Source of the DNA: Deltaproteobacteria bacterium
GTDB lineage: Bacteria > Myxococcota_A > UBA9160 > UBA4427
Direction: 5' to 3'
Assembly (NCBI GenBank): GCA_029261835.1
Contig: JAJDAO010000056.1
Span: forward strand, 62,001 to 126,000
Length of the DNA: 64,000 bases
Shown: positions 16,819-27,270 of the stretch, one piece after another
Layout of the letters: each line of letters begins with the position of its first letter
Numbering within the stretch: the first letter of the stretch is position 1
Made by a program: the position numbers and the translations under genes
Notes under the pieces: generated by a model
The model's input: only the letters and a program-made list of their open reading frames with translations
What the model was told of the DNA's origin: nothing
Database searches by the model: none

Positions 16819-18102
16819 GTGAGCGGTCCTGCCATGCGCCACATGCGCACCAAAGTCGAAGAGCAGTTCGTGCCGATGCTGGACGGACTGCGGGCCGAGG
16901 CACTGCCGCACGGACGCCTGCTGGCGGGCGGAGTCCAACTTCTCATCGATCACTACAGAGAGACCTTCCGGGTGATGGATGAACGCAGCCGGAAGATCTG
17001 CTGGTATGAGTTCTCCCTGACCCCGGAGATCTTCCTCGCCATGGGGGTCCACCCCTTTCTCGGCGAGAGCCACCCCGCCACCATGGCTCTGGGCACGCCC
17101 GAGGTGTGCTGGGAGTACGTCGACGTCGCCGAGGAGAGCGGCGTTCCGACCGAGCTGTGCGTGCTGGACAAGTTCCTGCTCGGCGCGCTGCTGCGGCGCG
17201 AGCTGCCGGAGGCCGACTTCATCGTCACCGCCAGCGCGCCGTGCGACAGCTCGCGCATCGGGTACCAGATGTTCGAGCGGCTGGTCGACGCGCCGGTCTT
17301 CCGGCTCGACGCGCCCGCGGACGACTCGCCGCAGGCCCACGCCTACTACGCCGCCGAGATCCGCAAGCTGATCGGATTCCTGGAGGAGCAGACAGGCAAC
17401 CGCTTCGACGCGGACCGCTTGCGAGAGGTCTGCGAGGAATCGAATCGCGCCACGGAGGCCGTCCTCGAAATCTTCGAGCTGAGGCGCGCGCGGCCATGCC
17501 CGCACCCCGGCGCGGTGTCGAACAGCCTCTACCAGGCGATGCTCAACTCCCTCGGCACACCGGCATTCACGCGCTATGCGGAGTTTCTGCGCGACGACGC
17601 CGAGGAAGCCGTGCGCGCCGGACGGGGGGCTGTGGCGAACGAACGCCATCGCGTGCTCTGGTACTACACGCCCATCACGTTCGACTTCGAGATGAACGCC
17701 TGGCTCGAGCAGGAGTTCGACTCCGTTGTACTCACCGACCTGCTCGCCAGCTCGCTGAGACAGGATCCCATCGACACCACCAGCGTCGACACCATGCTGT
17801 GCGGTCTGGCCCGGCGTGGGCTGGAGGGCACGATGGGCCGGGTGAGGGTGAGCGCGGACAAGCTGATCCAGCGTTTTCTGCTGGACTACGAGTACTTCGG
17901 CGCCGATTGCGTCGTCTTTCCCGGACCGGTGGGGTGCAAGCATGTGTGGGGCTGGATCGGCCTGCTGCGAGAGGTGTGCCGCGAGCGTGGGATTCCCATG
18001 TGCGTCTTCGATGTGGACTGGATGGACTCCCGAGTTCGCCCGGTCGAGTCGATTCGCAAGTCGCTCGAGCAGTTCTTCTCGGTGACGATGGCAGCGCGGT
18101 AG
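16819..18102 (+). CDS. 2-hydroxyacyl-CoA dehydratase / benzoyl-CoA reductase-type subunit (HgdA/BcrB-like)
   Basis: A 427 aa member of the HGD-D family, Fe-S subunits of 2-hydroxyacyl-CoA dehydratases and class I benzoyl-CoA reductases. Family marks are KICWYEFSLTPEIFLAMG (about 53-70), APCDSSRIGYQMFERL with a cluster cysteine, and the C-terminal GADCVVFPGPVGCKHVWG and RGIPMCVFDVDWMDSRV segments with further cysteines. The GTG start has GGCGGAGG about eight bases upstream. It is followed after four bases by the second subunit. The family needs an ATP-driven activator (HgdC/BadF type), and none is encoded nearby. Substrate cannot be told from sequence. Confidence 0.85.
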   Translation: MSGPAMRHMRTKVEEQFVPMLDGLRAEALPHGRLLAGGVQLLIDHYRETFRVMDERSRKICWYEFSLTPEIFLAMGVHPFLGESHPATMALGTPEVCWEYVDVAEESGVPTELCVLDKFLLGALLRRELPEADFIVTASAPCDSSRIGYQMFERLVDAPVFRLDAPADDSPQAHAYYAAEIRKLIGFLEEQTGNRFDADRLREVCEESNRATEAVLEIFELRRARPCPHPGAVSNSLYQAMLNSLGTPAFTRYAEFLRDDAEEAVRAGRGAVANERHRVLWYYTPITFDFEMNAWLEQEFDSVVLTDLLASSLRQDPIDTTSVDTMLCGLARRGLEGTMGRVRVSADKLIQRFLLDYEYFGADCVVFPGPVGCKHVWGWIGLLREVCRERGIPMCVFDVDWMDSRVRPVESIRKSLEQFFSVTMAAR

Positions 18103-18106
18103 CGAC

Positions 18107-19237
18107 GTGCAGGAACAGATCGATTTCGGGCGTTGGGCCGGGCCCATGGAGAACGAGGCCGTGGCGCGCTGGCGCACCGACGGTGGCCGAGTGGCGGGCT
18201 ACTTCTGCACGCACGCTCCCGAGGAACTCCTGTGGGCCGCCGGTCTGCTGCCGCTTCGGATGCGGGCCACGGGCAGCCCCGACACAACGGGCGCCGACCC
18301 CTACCTGGGCAGCAACAACTGCAGCTTCGTGCGCCATGCGCTCGCCCGCGTGCTGGATGGCGATCTGGCCTTTCTCGAAGCTCTTGTCGTCACCAACAGC
18401 TGCGACCACGTGCGGCGGATCTTCGACGTCTGCAGCGCGAAGGCCGCTGTGCCCCACTGCTACTTCCTCGATGTCCCGCACGTCCGCAGCGACTCGGCGC
18501 GGGCGCGGTTGGTCGCACAGCTGCGGGATCTCCGGTGCAAACTCGAGTCCGACTTCGAGGTGACCCTCGACGACGCGAAGCTCACGAGCACGCTGAAGCT
18601 CTACAACCGGACGCGCGCGCTGCTGCTGCGGGCGTCGGCGCTGCGTGGCGAAGACCCACCGCGAGCCAGCGGCAGCGAGCTGCTGACCATGACCGTCGCC
18701 TCCGCCAGCATGCCGAAGGACCGATTCAACGAGCTGCTGGAACCGCACCTGGAGCAGCTCGAAGCTCGGGCCGTCCGGGCCGGCGCGGAGCGTCGGCCGC
18801 GCCTCCTCTTCGTCGGCGGCATGCTGGACGATCCGGGCTACCTCGAAGTGTTCGAGTCGCTCGGTGCGGATATCGTCGATGACCAGCTCTGCTGCGGCGC
18901 CAAAACGTTCTCCCGCCAGACGGACGAGGACACGGATCCCATCGAGGCGATCGCCCGGCGGATGCTCGAGCACGTGCCCTGCCCCCGAATGGTCGACGAC
19001 TACCCGGCCCGGCTGAGCAACGTTCTCGATGCGATCGACCGCCACCGAGTCGACGGCGTCGTCTGCCAGCGGCTCAAGTTCTGCGACCTCTGGGGTGGCG
19101 AGATCGAGATGCTACGCAGCTCCCTCATGCGCGAGTCGCAGGTGAGGCTGCTGGTGCTCGAGCGCGACTACCTGACGGCCAGCGGCATCGGGCAGCTCCG
19201 CACGCGAGCCCAGGCCTTCCTCGAAAGCCTCGCCTGA
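18107..19237 (+). CDS. 2-hydroxyacyl-CoA dehydratase / benzoyl-CoA reductase-type subunit (HgdB/BcrC-like)
   Basis: A 376 aa second subunit of the same family. The family hallmark GYFCTHAPEELLWAAGLLPLR is at about 31-51. Cysteine ligands for a [4Fe-4S] cluster are visible in SNNCSFVRHALA, NSCDHVRR and DDQLCCGAKTF. Near the C-terminus, DGVVCQRLKFCDLWGGE is typical. It starts at GTG 18107, four bases after the upstream subunit, so the two form a heterodimer-encoding operon. It likely catalyses a radical dehydration or ring reduction on a CoA thioester. Without the activator or accessory genes, the pathway remains open. Confidence 0.85.
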   Translation: MQEQIDFGRWAGPMENEAVARWRTDGGRVAGYFCTHAPEELLWAAGLLPLRMRATGSPDTTGADPYLGSNNCSFVRHALARVLDGDLAFLEALVVTNSCDHVRRIFDVCSAKAAVPHCYFLDVPHVRSDSARARLVAQLRDLRCKLESDFEVTLDDAKLTSTLKLYNRTRALLLRASALRGEDPPRASGSELLTMTVASASMPKDRFNELLEPHLEQLEARAVRAGAERRPRLLFVGGMLDDPGYLEVFESLGADIVDDQLCCGAKTFSRQTDEDTDPIEAIARRMLEHVPCPRMVDDYPARLSNVLDAIDRHRVDGVVCQRLKFCDLWGGEIEMLRSSLMRESQVRLLVLERDYLTASGIGQLRTRAQAFLESLA

Positions 19238-19333
19238 GACGCCCCCATCGCGGCGGGCTGAGAGCGCGCCGCATCGCAAGGCCAGGCCCAGGCAGGTGAT
19301 GGGCGACGCGGGCCAGGGTCCCCGACCGCAGAC

Positions 19334-19361
19334 GCGGCGGCCCGGTAAACCGGGCCGCCGC
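19334..19361. terminator. Strong GC-rich hairpin between dehydratase and cold-shock genes
   Basis: Perfect 12-bp inverted repeat GCGGCGGCCCGG / CCGGGCCGCCGC with loop TAAA. It lies between convergent genes and could stop transcription from both sides. No T-run follows on either strand, so it may act as an RNA end-protecting hairpin instead. Confidence 0.55.
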
Positions 19362-19385
19362 CATGGATTTCGCTACTCGCGCGTA

Positions 19386-19589
19386 CTACGCCGGTCGTAC
19401 GCCGGTGGCCTCCGGGCCCTTTTGCCCCTGTGCAGCCTCAAAGGTCACCTTCTGACCCTCGCTCAGCGACTTGAACCCCTCACCTTCGATGTTGGAGTGG
19501 TGCACGAACAGATCCTTGGATCCGTCATCGGGCGTGATGAATCCATAGCCCTTTTCGTCGCTGAACCACTTTACGCTACCGCCTGCCAT
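19386..19589 (-). CDS. csp: Cold-shock protein (CspA family)
   Basis: A 67 aa single-domain nucleic-acid-binding protein. RNP1 is seen in [10 protein letters not shown] and RNP2 in [11 protein letters not shown], with the conserved start [15 protein letters not shown]. It binds single-stranded RNA or DNA and melts RNA structure, often induced by cold. The upstream sequence on the minus strand has an AGGAGA ribosome site. It is monocistronic, bounded by a strong hairpin downstream. Confidence 0.96.
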   Translation of the reverse strand: MAGGSVKWFSDEKGYGFITPDDGSKDLFVHHSNIEGEGFKSLSEGQKVTFEAAQGQKGPEATGVRPA

Positions 19590-19971
19590 TCTTTCTCTCC
19601 TGCCCTCCCCCGAACCTCAGAGGTACTCGAAGAAGGGAACTTGCGTGTCTTGCTCGACTCTCTTGGTCTCCACCTTGGAGCGCACGAACCGGAATCCCGG
19701 AGCGCAATACGCAAACCGAGCGCGCGGAGCTTAGCTCACTGTGCCCGGCCCAACGAGGGAATTCGACCCTCGCAACCGTAGAGTCACAAGCGGAGACGCC
19801 ATCCCCATTTCGCCCAGCCGGGCGCTGCGGGGGCTGACCGAGGGCGTCAAGCCCCAGCGATGCTCCAGACCCATCTTCCCCAACCCCATCCCAGGGCCTG
19901 TAGAGGCAATCGATGTACTGCCGCAGCTGCCGGACGCTGTTGGGCCGAATCTGCGCACTCGGCTCGGTCCG
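19590..19971. other. Intergenic region upstream of csp
   Basis: About 380 bases that must hold the csp promoter and leader (minus strand). Its right part (from 19942) contains the half copy of the palindromic repeat. No gene is recognised. Confidence 0.45.
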
Positions 19972-19989
19972 GGGTCTCTGAGATAGCTT

Positions 19990-19993
<4 letters not shown>
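19942..19993. repeat. Interspersed palindromic repeat, copy B (right half only)
   Basis: The segment shares GGGCCG, CGCAC, CGGCTCGGTCCGGGGTCT and the arm GGGTCTCTGAGATAGCTTCT (19972-19991) with copy A. No matching left arm is visible upstream, so this copy looks truncated or its other half has decayed. As in copy A, the following CTA (19990-19992) is the stop codon of the minus-strand gene that ends here. Confidence 0.8.
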
Positions 19994-22044
<2,051 letters not shown>

Positions 22045-22186
22045 CGGAACTCTCCGGCCGAGCATGACCTACAGCTACAGCATACACGATGGGACCGCCG
22101 ACGAGGGCATCGATCCAGGGCTATCGTGAACACCTCCCGGCCCAAGAGCCGGACGTGACTTATCCAAAGAGCGAGGCGGGGAAACC

Positions 22187-23056
22187 ATGGGATTCGAGAG
22201 AGTAACGCTAGGTCGCACGGGGCTGTCTGTGACTCGCATCGGTGTAGCCGCGAGCTACGGCACGGACGAGGCCATGGTCGAAGAGGCCGTGGAGCGAGGC
22301 GTCAACTATCTCTGGTGGGGCGCGCTGCGCACGAAGAAGATGGCGCGGGGGATCCGGGCCGTCGCGCGCAAGGGGCGAGAGGATCTCGTCGTCGTCATGC
22401 ATGCGGTCTCGCACAAGCCCGCCGCGATCTCGAAGCGGGTCGAGGATGCCTTGGCTCAGCTCGGCCTGGACTACCTCGACGTGCTGCTCTTGGCCGGCCA
22501 CAACAGGGCGCCCGAGCCCGGGCTCATGGAGAGCGTCATGCGGCTCAAGGAGCAGGGAAAGCTCCGCTTCCTCGCGCTTTCCACGCACCAGCGCCGGTTG
22601 ATTCCCGAGCTCGAAAGGAGCCGGCAGATCGACATCTATCACCTGCGCTACAACGCGGCCCACCGCGGCGCCGAGGCGGAGGTCTTCAACCACCTGCCCG
22701 GCGAGGGTGGCCCGGGCATCGTCACCTTCACGAGCAACCGCTGGGGGAGCCTGATCGACCCCAGGCGCATGCCGCCGGGCGAGCCCCCCCCGTCGGCCGC
22801 GGACTGCTATCGCTTCGTCCTGGCTCACCCCCGCGTCCACGTTGCCTGCTGCGGACCCGCGAGCATGCAGGAGCTCAGGCAAAACCTCGAGTGCCTCGAG
22901 CGCGGCCCTATGAGCGACGAGGAGCTGGAGCGCATGCGCCGCATCGGCCGCCACGTGTACGAGAGCGGCGCTCCTTGGAGGGCCCAGCTCGGGGCCATCG
23001 TCGGCATCCTGTCGCGGCGCCTTCGCGGCAATGTCGGCACCGCTTCATCCGGCTAG
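22187..23056 (+). CDS. Aldo/keto reductase-like protein with altered catalytic residues
   Basis: A 289 aa AKR-fold protein. The start FERVTLGRTGLSVTRIG, the DALAQLGLDYLDVLLL helix-strand unit and the GKLRFLALSTH segment are typical of the family. The usual active site 'F-D-T-A-x-x-Y-G' is replaced by NYLWWGALRT, so the catalytic Asp and Tyr are missing, and the Lys position (VVVMHAVSH) does not match. A His is kept in LLAGHN. It may bind NADP and a ligand without classic reductase chemistry, or belong to a divergent subfamily. It is convergent with the next gene, the two stop codons overlapping. Confidence 0.75.
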   Translation: MGFERVTLGRTGLSVTRIGVAASYGTDEAMVEEAVERGVNYLWWGALRTKKMARGIRAVARKGREDLVVVMHAVSHKPAAISKRVEDALAQLGLDYLDVLLLAGHNRAPEPGLMESVMRLKEQGKLRFLALSTHQRRLIPELERSRQIDIYHLRYNAAHRGAEAEVFNHLPGEGGPGIVTFTSNRWGSLIDPRRMPPGEPPPSAADCYRFVLAHPRVHVACCGPASMQELRQNLECLERGPMSDEELERMRRIGRHVYESGAPWRAQLGAIVGILSRRLRGNVGTASSG

Positions 23057-23616
23057 CGCCCCAGCATCTCCTGCTTCAGCGATTCCTGGACCGGGTCTTC
23101 TGAGAGCCAGATTCCGAAGAGCGCCTGTTTGAAGTCATGGCCGACGATCGTCGCTCTATAGGATCCACTCTTGAAGATGTTGACTCCGATTCCAGGCAAG
23201 TAGATGAAATCGAAGACATCGTTCTTCCCGATCTCCTCATCGAAGACCGCAATGAATCTGTCGATCCTCTCGCGAAGTGGCGCCGTGTTTCCTTTGAGCG
23301 AGAGCTCGAAACCCTCATTCGTGGTTTCCTTCATGCGTTCGCTCGTAATCACGCCTGAAACGACATGGAGCTTGATGGCCATCGGCTCCTTGGCTTCGAC
23401 AATGGCCCTGGCCGCAGCGGTCTTCTTGCGGAGATAGAGTCCGCCAATGTACATATCCATGAAGAGCTTCGTGCGGATCCCTGCGCCGTTCAGAAGCAGC
23501 TCGCCGCTTTCGAGCTTCAGAGTCTCGGGCATCGCGACGCCGGCGACTTGGCGCGCCCCGGCCTCGAGGCCAATCAGAAGACTGCTCATGGCAATGGCAA
23601 ACGCGATTCCGTGCAT
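23053..23616 (-). CDS. Exported chalcone isomerase-like protein
   Basis: A 187 aa protein with an N-terminal signal peptide (HGIAFAIAMSSLLIGLEAGARQVAG). It has the chalcone-isomerase-like fold pattern of bacterial periplasmic proteins: LLLNGAGIRTKLFMDMYIGGLYL, a long helix with ERMKETTNEGFE, and a C-terminal LFGIWLSEDPVQESLKQEMLG. Such proteins keep the fold but usually lack flavonoid isomerase chemistry and are thought to bind fatty acids or similar ligands. ATG 23616 has GGAGGGAAGG just upstream. Function beyond ligand binding is unknown. Confidence 0.82.
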   Translation of the reverse strand: MHGIAFAIAMSSLLIGLEAGARQVAGVAMPETLKLESGELLLNGAGIRTKLFMDMYIGGLYLRKKTAAARAIVEAKEPMAIKLHVVSGVITSERMKETTNEGFELSLKGNTAPLRERIDRFIAVFDEEIGKNDVFDFIYLPGIGVNIFKSGSYRATIVGHDFKQALFGIWLSEDPVQESLKQEMLGR

Positions 23617-23629
23617 CCTTCCCTCCACG

Positions 23630-23812
23630 ACGGTCGAGATCCCTCGCTCTGAGCGCCAGAACCTCTGAGATGCGACGACCTCCGCGGCGCAGCGCGACGA
23701 TCCGTGTGCGGCCGGAGCAGACCTCGAGCAGAGCCCGGACCCCGTCAGCACTGAGGATCTCGGCGCGGTGGTGCTGGTCTCCGATGGCGGGGGTGTAGCG
23801 AGCGGGTGGCAT
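23630..23812 (-). pseudogene. Remnant of a tyrosine recombinase (XerC-like)
   Basis: On the minus strand the translation contains EILSADGVRALLEVCSGRT followed by ALRRGGRRISEVLALRARDLDRR. This is the start of a phage-integrase catalytic domain ('L-x-x-x-E-V-R-A-L-L...R-G-G-L-R-I-S-E-A-L-A-L'), with the conserved Arg I in RRISE. A few residues between the two blocks are missing, and nothing downstream continues the domain, so the gene is broken and truncated. It suggests a past insertion in this region. Exact borders are approximate. Confidence 0.6.
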
Positions 23813-24061
23813 GATGAAATTCCCGTTGAATTACGCTAACTTCGCGTGGCGTGATCCTAGGGTGCCCCATCGGGCCCCGCGAGTAGAAGTGCCACGATTC
23901 GCTCGTTCTCGCCGCCGGGCGGGTGGGACACGAGCGCGGCCTCAGCCGCGTGCTTCTTCTGGGCGCGAGAGCGCGCCTCGCTGGCTACTGAGGGCATATG
24001 CCAGCACTTGCTTGAGAAACATGCAACGTGAGAGGCTACGCGTAACCCTGGAGCAGGCTTC
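23813..24061. other. Upstream region of the LVIVD-repeat gene
   Basis: About 250 bases with no recognised gene, carrying the promoter and leader of the repeat protein. The last bases before the start (CCTGGAGCAGGCTTC) give a weak ribosome site. Confidence 0.4.
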
Positions 24062-25987
24062 ATGCGAACTCTGATTGCGATTGTGGGGCTGCTGATGGCG
24101 CAGCCCGTTGAGCCGGCACGCGCGCTCGTCACCCTCGGGTTCCTCGATACACCGAACGCCGCCGAAGACGTCGAGGTTGTCGGCGGGCTTGCTTATGTCG
24201 CCGACGGTCACTTCGGCCTACGCGTGGTCGACGTCTCGGATCCCGCCGCCCCGGTTCTACTCGGGGCCCTCAATACGCCGGGCTACGCCTGGGATGTCGA
24301 GGTTGTCGGCGGGCTCGCTTACGTTGCCGACTCCGGCAGCCTGCGGGTGATCGACGTCTCGAATTCCGCCGCCCCGGTCGAGCTCGGCACCCTCAGTACG
24401 CCGGGCAGCGCCCAAGATGTCGAGCTGGTCGGCGGGCTCGCTTACCTCGCCGACTACAGCGCCGGCCTGCGGGTGATCGATGTCTCGAACTCCGCCGCCC
24501 CGGTCGAGCTCGGGGCTCTCGACACGCCGGGCAGCGCCCAAGACGTCGAGGTTGTAGGCGGACTCGCTTACGTTGCCGACCACGGCTCCGGCCTGCGCGT
24601 GATCGACATCTCGAATTCCGCCGCTCCGGTCGAACTCGGGGCGATCGATACGCCGGACGACGCTTGGGGCGTCGCGGTTGTCGGCGGGCTCGCGTATGTT
24701 GCCGACGACAACTCCGGCTTGCGAGTGATCGACGTCTCGAATTCCGCCGCCCCGGTCGAACTCGGGGCCATCGATACGCTGGGCTGGGCCCGAGACGTCG
24801 AGGTCGTCAGCGGGCTCGCGTACGTTGCCGACGGCTACTTCGGCCTGCAGGTGATCGACATCTCGAATTCCGCCGCTCCCGTCGAGCTCGGGGCACTCAA
24901 TACGGCGAACAGAGCCTGGGACGTCGAGGTTGTCGGCGGGTTGGCTTACGTCGCCGACGCCACCGCCGGCCTGCGCGTGATCGACGTCTCGAATCCCGCC
25001 GCTCCGGTCCAGCTCGGGGACCTCGACTTGCCGGACGACGCCCAAGACGTGGAGGTTGTCGGTGGGCTCGCTTACGTTGCGGCGCGCAACGCCGGCCTGC
25101 GCGTGATCGACATCTCAGATTCCGCCGCCCCGGTCGAACTCGGGGCCCTCGGCTTGCCGGACGGCGTCCAAGACGTAGAGGTTGCCGGCGGGCTCGCCTA
25201 TGTTCCCAACGGTAGCAACGGCCTGAGAGTGATCGACGTCTCGAATTCCGCCGCCCCGGTCGAGCTCGGGGCCATCGCCACGCCGAGCTACGCCCGAGAA
25301 GTCGAGCTCGTCGGCGGGCTCGCTTACGTTGCCGCCACGACCTCCGGCCTGAGGGTGATCGACGTCTCGAATCCCGCAGCTCCGGTCGAACTCGGAAACC
25401 TCGATACGCCGGGCTCCGCCCAAGATGTCGAGGTTGTCAGTGGGCTCGCCTATGTCGCCGACGACAGCTCCGGCCTGCGCGTGATCGACGTCTCGAATCC
25501 CGCAGCTCCGGTCGAGCTCGGGAGCCTCGATACGCCGGGCGCCGCCCTGGGCGTCAAGGTTGTCAGCGGCCTCGCGTACGTTGCCGACACCGACAGCCTG
25601 CGCGTGATCGACGTCTCGAATCCCGCCGCCCCGGTCGAACTCGGAGCCCTCGATGACCCGCGCACCGGCGAAACTCGAGACGTCGAGATTGTCGACGGGC
25701 TCGCCTACGTTGCCGCCAGTGACGCCGGCGTATGGGTGATCGACGTCTCGAATCCCGCCGCCCCGGTCGAGCTCGGGGACCTCGCTCGGGATGGCGTCAA
25801 CGACGTCGAGGTTGTCGACGGGCTCGTCTACGCCGTCGGCTTCGGCCTGCAGGTGATCGACTTTGGCCCCGAGTACGGTCAGGCCCCGGTATCTGTCCCC
25901 GCCCTCTCCCTCTACTCCCAGCTCGCGCTCGTCGCAAGCATGATGGTGGTGGGTATGTGGATGTGGCGGCGAGCGGGCAGGACCTGA
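24062..25987 (+). CDS. Secreted LVIVD-repeat (beta-propeller) surface protein with IPTL-CTERM-like tail
   Basis: A 641 aa protein with a signal peptide (RTLIAIVGLLMAQPVEPARA). About fourteen tandem repeats of 41-44 residues follow (about 24-600), each of the form 'D.EVVGGLAYVAD..GLRVIDVSNPAAPVELG.LDTPG.A'. These are LVIVD-type repeats, expected to form propeller blades; fourteen would suit two seven-bladed propellers. The C-terminus VPALSLYSQLALVASMMVVGMWMWRR resembles the IPTL-CTERM sorting signal: a short motif, one hydrophobic helix, then arginines. The protein is probably exported and processed at the surface. It is monocistronic. The ligand is unknown. Confidence 0.9.
   Translation: MRTLIAIVGLLMAQPVEPARALVTLGFLDTPNAAEDVEVVGGLAYVADGHFGLRVVDVSDPAAPVLLGALNTPGYAWDVEVVGGLAYVADSGSLRVIDVSNSAAPVELGTLSTPGSAQDVELVGGLAYLADYSAGLRVIDVSNSAAPVELGALDTPGSAQDVEVVGGLAYVADHGSGLRVIDISNSAAPVELGAIDTPDDAWGVAVVGGLAYVADDNSGLRVIDVSNSAAPVELGAIDTLGWARDVEVVSGLAYVADGYFGLQVIDISNSAAPVELGALNTANRAWDVEVVGGLAYVADATAGLRVIDVSNPAAPVQLGDLDLPDDAQDVEVVGGLAYVAARNAGLRVIDISDSAAPVELGALGLPDGVQDVEVAGGLAYVPNGSNGLRVIDVSNSAAPVELGAIATPSYAREVELVGGLAYVAATTSGLRVIDVSNPAAPVELGNLDTPGSAQDVEVVSGLAYVADDSSGLRVIDVSNPAAPVELGSLDTPGAALGVKVVSGLAYVADTDSLRVIDVSNPAAPVELGALDDPRTGETRDVEIVDGLAYVAASDAGVWVIDVSNPAAPVELGDLARDGVNDVEVVDGLVYAVGFGLQVIDFGPEYGQAPVSVPALSLYSQLALVASMMVVGMWMWRRAGRT
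24131..25866 (+). repeat. Tandem repeat array of about 126-base units inside the LVIVD gene
   Basis: Fourteen direct repeats of about 123-132 bases. Conserved blocks such as GTGATCGACGTCTCGAAT recur nearly unchanged, with variable bases between. The high identity suggests recent duplication or ongoing homogenisation. It is a coding repeat, not a CRISPR array. Confidence 0.9.
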
Positions 25988-26033
25988 AGCGCCGCGCGGT
26001 CTTCTACTGTCGGCAACATCTGCTTGTCTGACC

Positions 26034-26066
26034 GCTGCCGCGACAGCAACGTTGCTGTGCGGCAGC
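26034..26066. terminator. Hairpin between convergent genes
   Basis: Inverted repeat GCTGCCGCGACAGCAAC / GTTGCTGTGCGGCAGC, paired along 16 bases with one bulged G and almost no loop. It lies between the convergent LVIVD and CDF genes and may serve both. No T-run is seen. Confidence 0.5.
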
Positions 26067-26107
26067 CGACAGCGGCAGACCCGGCGCAGAGGATCTCACG
26101 GGGCCCC

Positions 26108-27034
26108 TCAGGCTCCGGTGTCCTGCTCCGGGTCGTAGATATCGGGCTCGATGTAGATGATTGCCGCAACGGGGAGTGACTCGCGGATGCTCGCTTCGAT
26201 GACATCGATGCTGTCCGCGAGCTCGCGAAAGCTGAGCTGCTCGTCGAATTCGACCTTGGCAGCAACGAGGAGCTGATCGGGACCCAGGTGCTGTGTGCGC
26301 AGGTGGATGAGACGGCGCACGTCTTGCGCCACGAGCACCCGCTCGCGAATGCGGGCTTGGTCAGCCGCGGTCGCCGCTTCGCCGATCAGCAGGCTCTTCA
26401 TCTCGACGGCGAGCAGGCAGGCAATACAGCCGAGCAAGAGACCGATCGCGACACTCCCCAGTGCGTCGAAGCGCGGCTCATCAAACACGACGGCCAGGGC
26501 GATGCCCGTGAGCGCGATCGTCAGACCACAGAGAGCGCCGAGGTCTTCGAGCAGGACGACCGGCAGCTCCGGGCTCTTGGTACGGCGGATGAAGGTCCAC
26601 CAGGAGGCGTCTCCCTTGCTCAACCTCGCTTCGTGAACCGCCATGCGAAAGGAGAAGCCTTCGAGCAGGAGACCGACGAGCAGAATCCCGATGGCCCAGC
26701 TCGGATCGCTGATGACGTGTGGCTCGCCGAGCTTCGTGATTCCCTCGTAGATGGCGAAGAGCGAGCCCAGCGAGAAGATCACCAGAGCGACGACGAAAGA
26801 CCAGAAGTAGCGCTCGCGCCCATAGCCAAAGGGATGCTCGGGCGTCGCGACGCGTCGGGCCGATGTGCCGCCCCAGAGCAGGAGCGCCTGATTGCCGGTG
26901 TCGGCGACCGAGTGCACGCCCTCGGCGAGCAGCGATGCAGCACCGGTGACCACGTAGCCGATGAACTTCGCAATGGCGATGCCGAGATTCGCTGAGAGTG
27001 CGGCGAGAATCGCGCGCCGGTTTCCCTGATTCAT
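26108..27034 (-). CDS. Cation diffusion facilitator (CDF) transporter
   Basis: A 308 aa metal-proton antiporter. The metal site in helix 2 is seen in EGVHSVADTGNQ (His and Asp), and the helix-5 counterpart is in VVLLEDLGALCG. The HPFGYGRERYFWSFV loop is a family hallmark. About six hydrophobic helices cover residues 10-215. The C-terminal cytoplasmic dimerisation domain includes LRTQHLGPDQLLVAAKVEFD. The ELPVVLLEDLGALCG variant resembles the SLC30A9-like branch. Substrate (Zn, Mn, Co or Fe) is not determinable here. It appears monocistronic. Confidence 0.93.
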   Translation of the reverse strand: MNQGNRRAILAALSANLGIAIAKFIGYVVTGAASLLAEGVHSVADTGNQALLLWGGTSARRVATPEHPFGYGRERYFWSFVVALVIFSLGSLFAIYEGITKLGEPHVISDPSWAIGILLVGLLLEGFSFRMAVHEARLSKGDASWWTFIRRTKSPELPVVLLEDLGALCGLTIALTGIALAVVFDEPRFDALGSVAIGLLLGCIACLLAVEMKSLLIGEAATAADQARIRERVLVAQDVRRLIHLRTQHLGPDQLLVAAKVEFDEQLSFRELADSIDVIEASIRESLPVAAIIYIEPDIYDPEQDTGA

Positions 27035-27270
27035 GTGTCGCTATGTCCCAGAGAACGACTCCGCCTGCCGCGCAGCGGCGCAGCAACGAATCGCTTCGTG
27101 TAGCCCGACCCGGCTCGGCGCGCCACGCCGCACGATTGCCGATCGAATGCCCCGGCCTGTCTCATGTAGCAAGTGAGATGTATCCGCTAAACAGCTGATA
27201 TGGAACGGATCTCTAGAGACTCAACCTGCCAGATATCGAGCCATTGGCCGCACCGCAGCAGACGCCCACC

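Noticed and set aside
16741..18177. 478-codon minus-strand frame over the dehydratase subunit
   Set aside because: The plus strand encodes a clear HGD-D family protein; the antisense frame is low-complexity and His/Arg-rich.
24131..25866. Regular direct repeats, considered as a CRISPR array
   Set aside because: Units are about 126 bases, in frame, without unique spacers, and encode LVIVD repeats; no cas genes are present.
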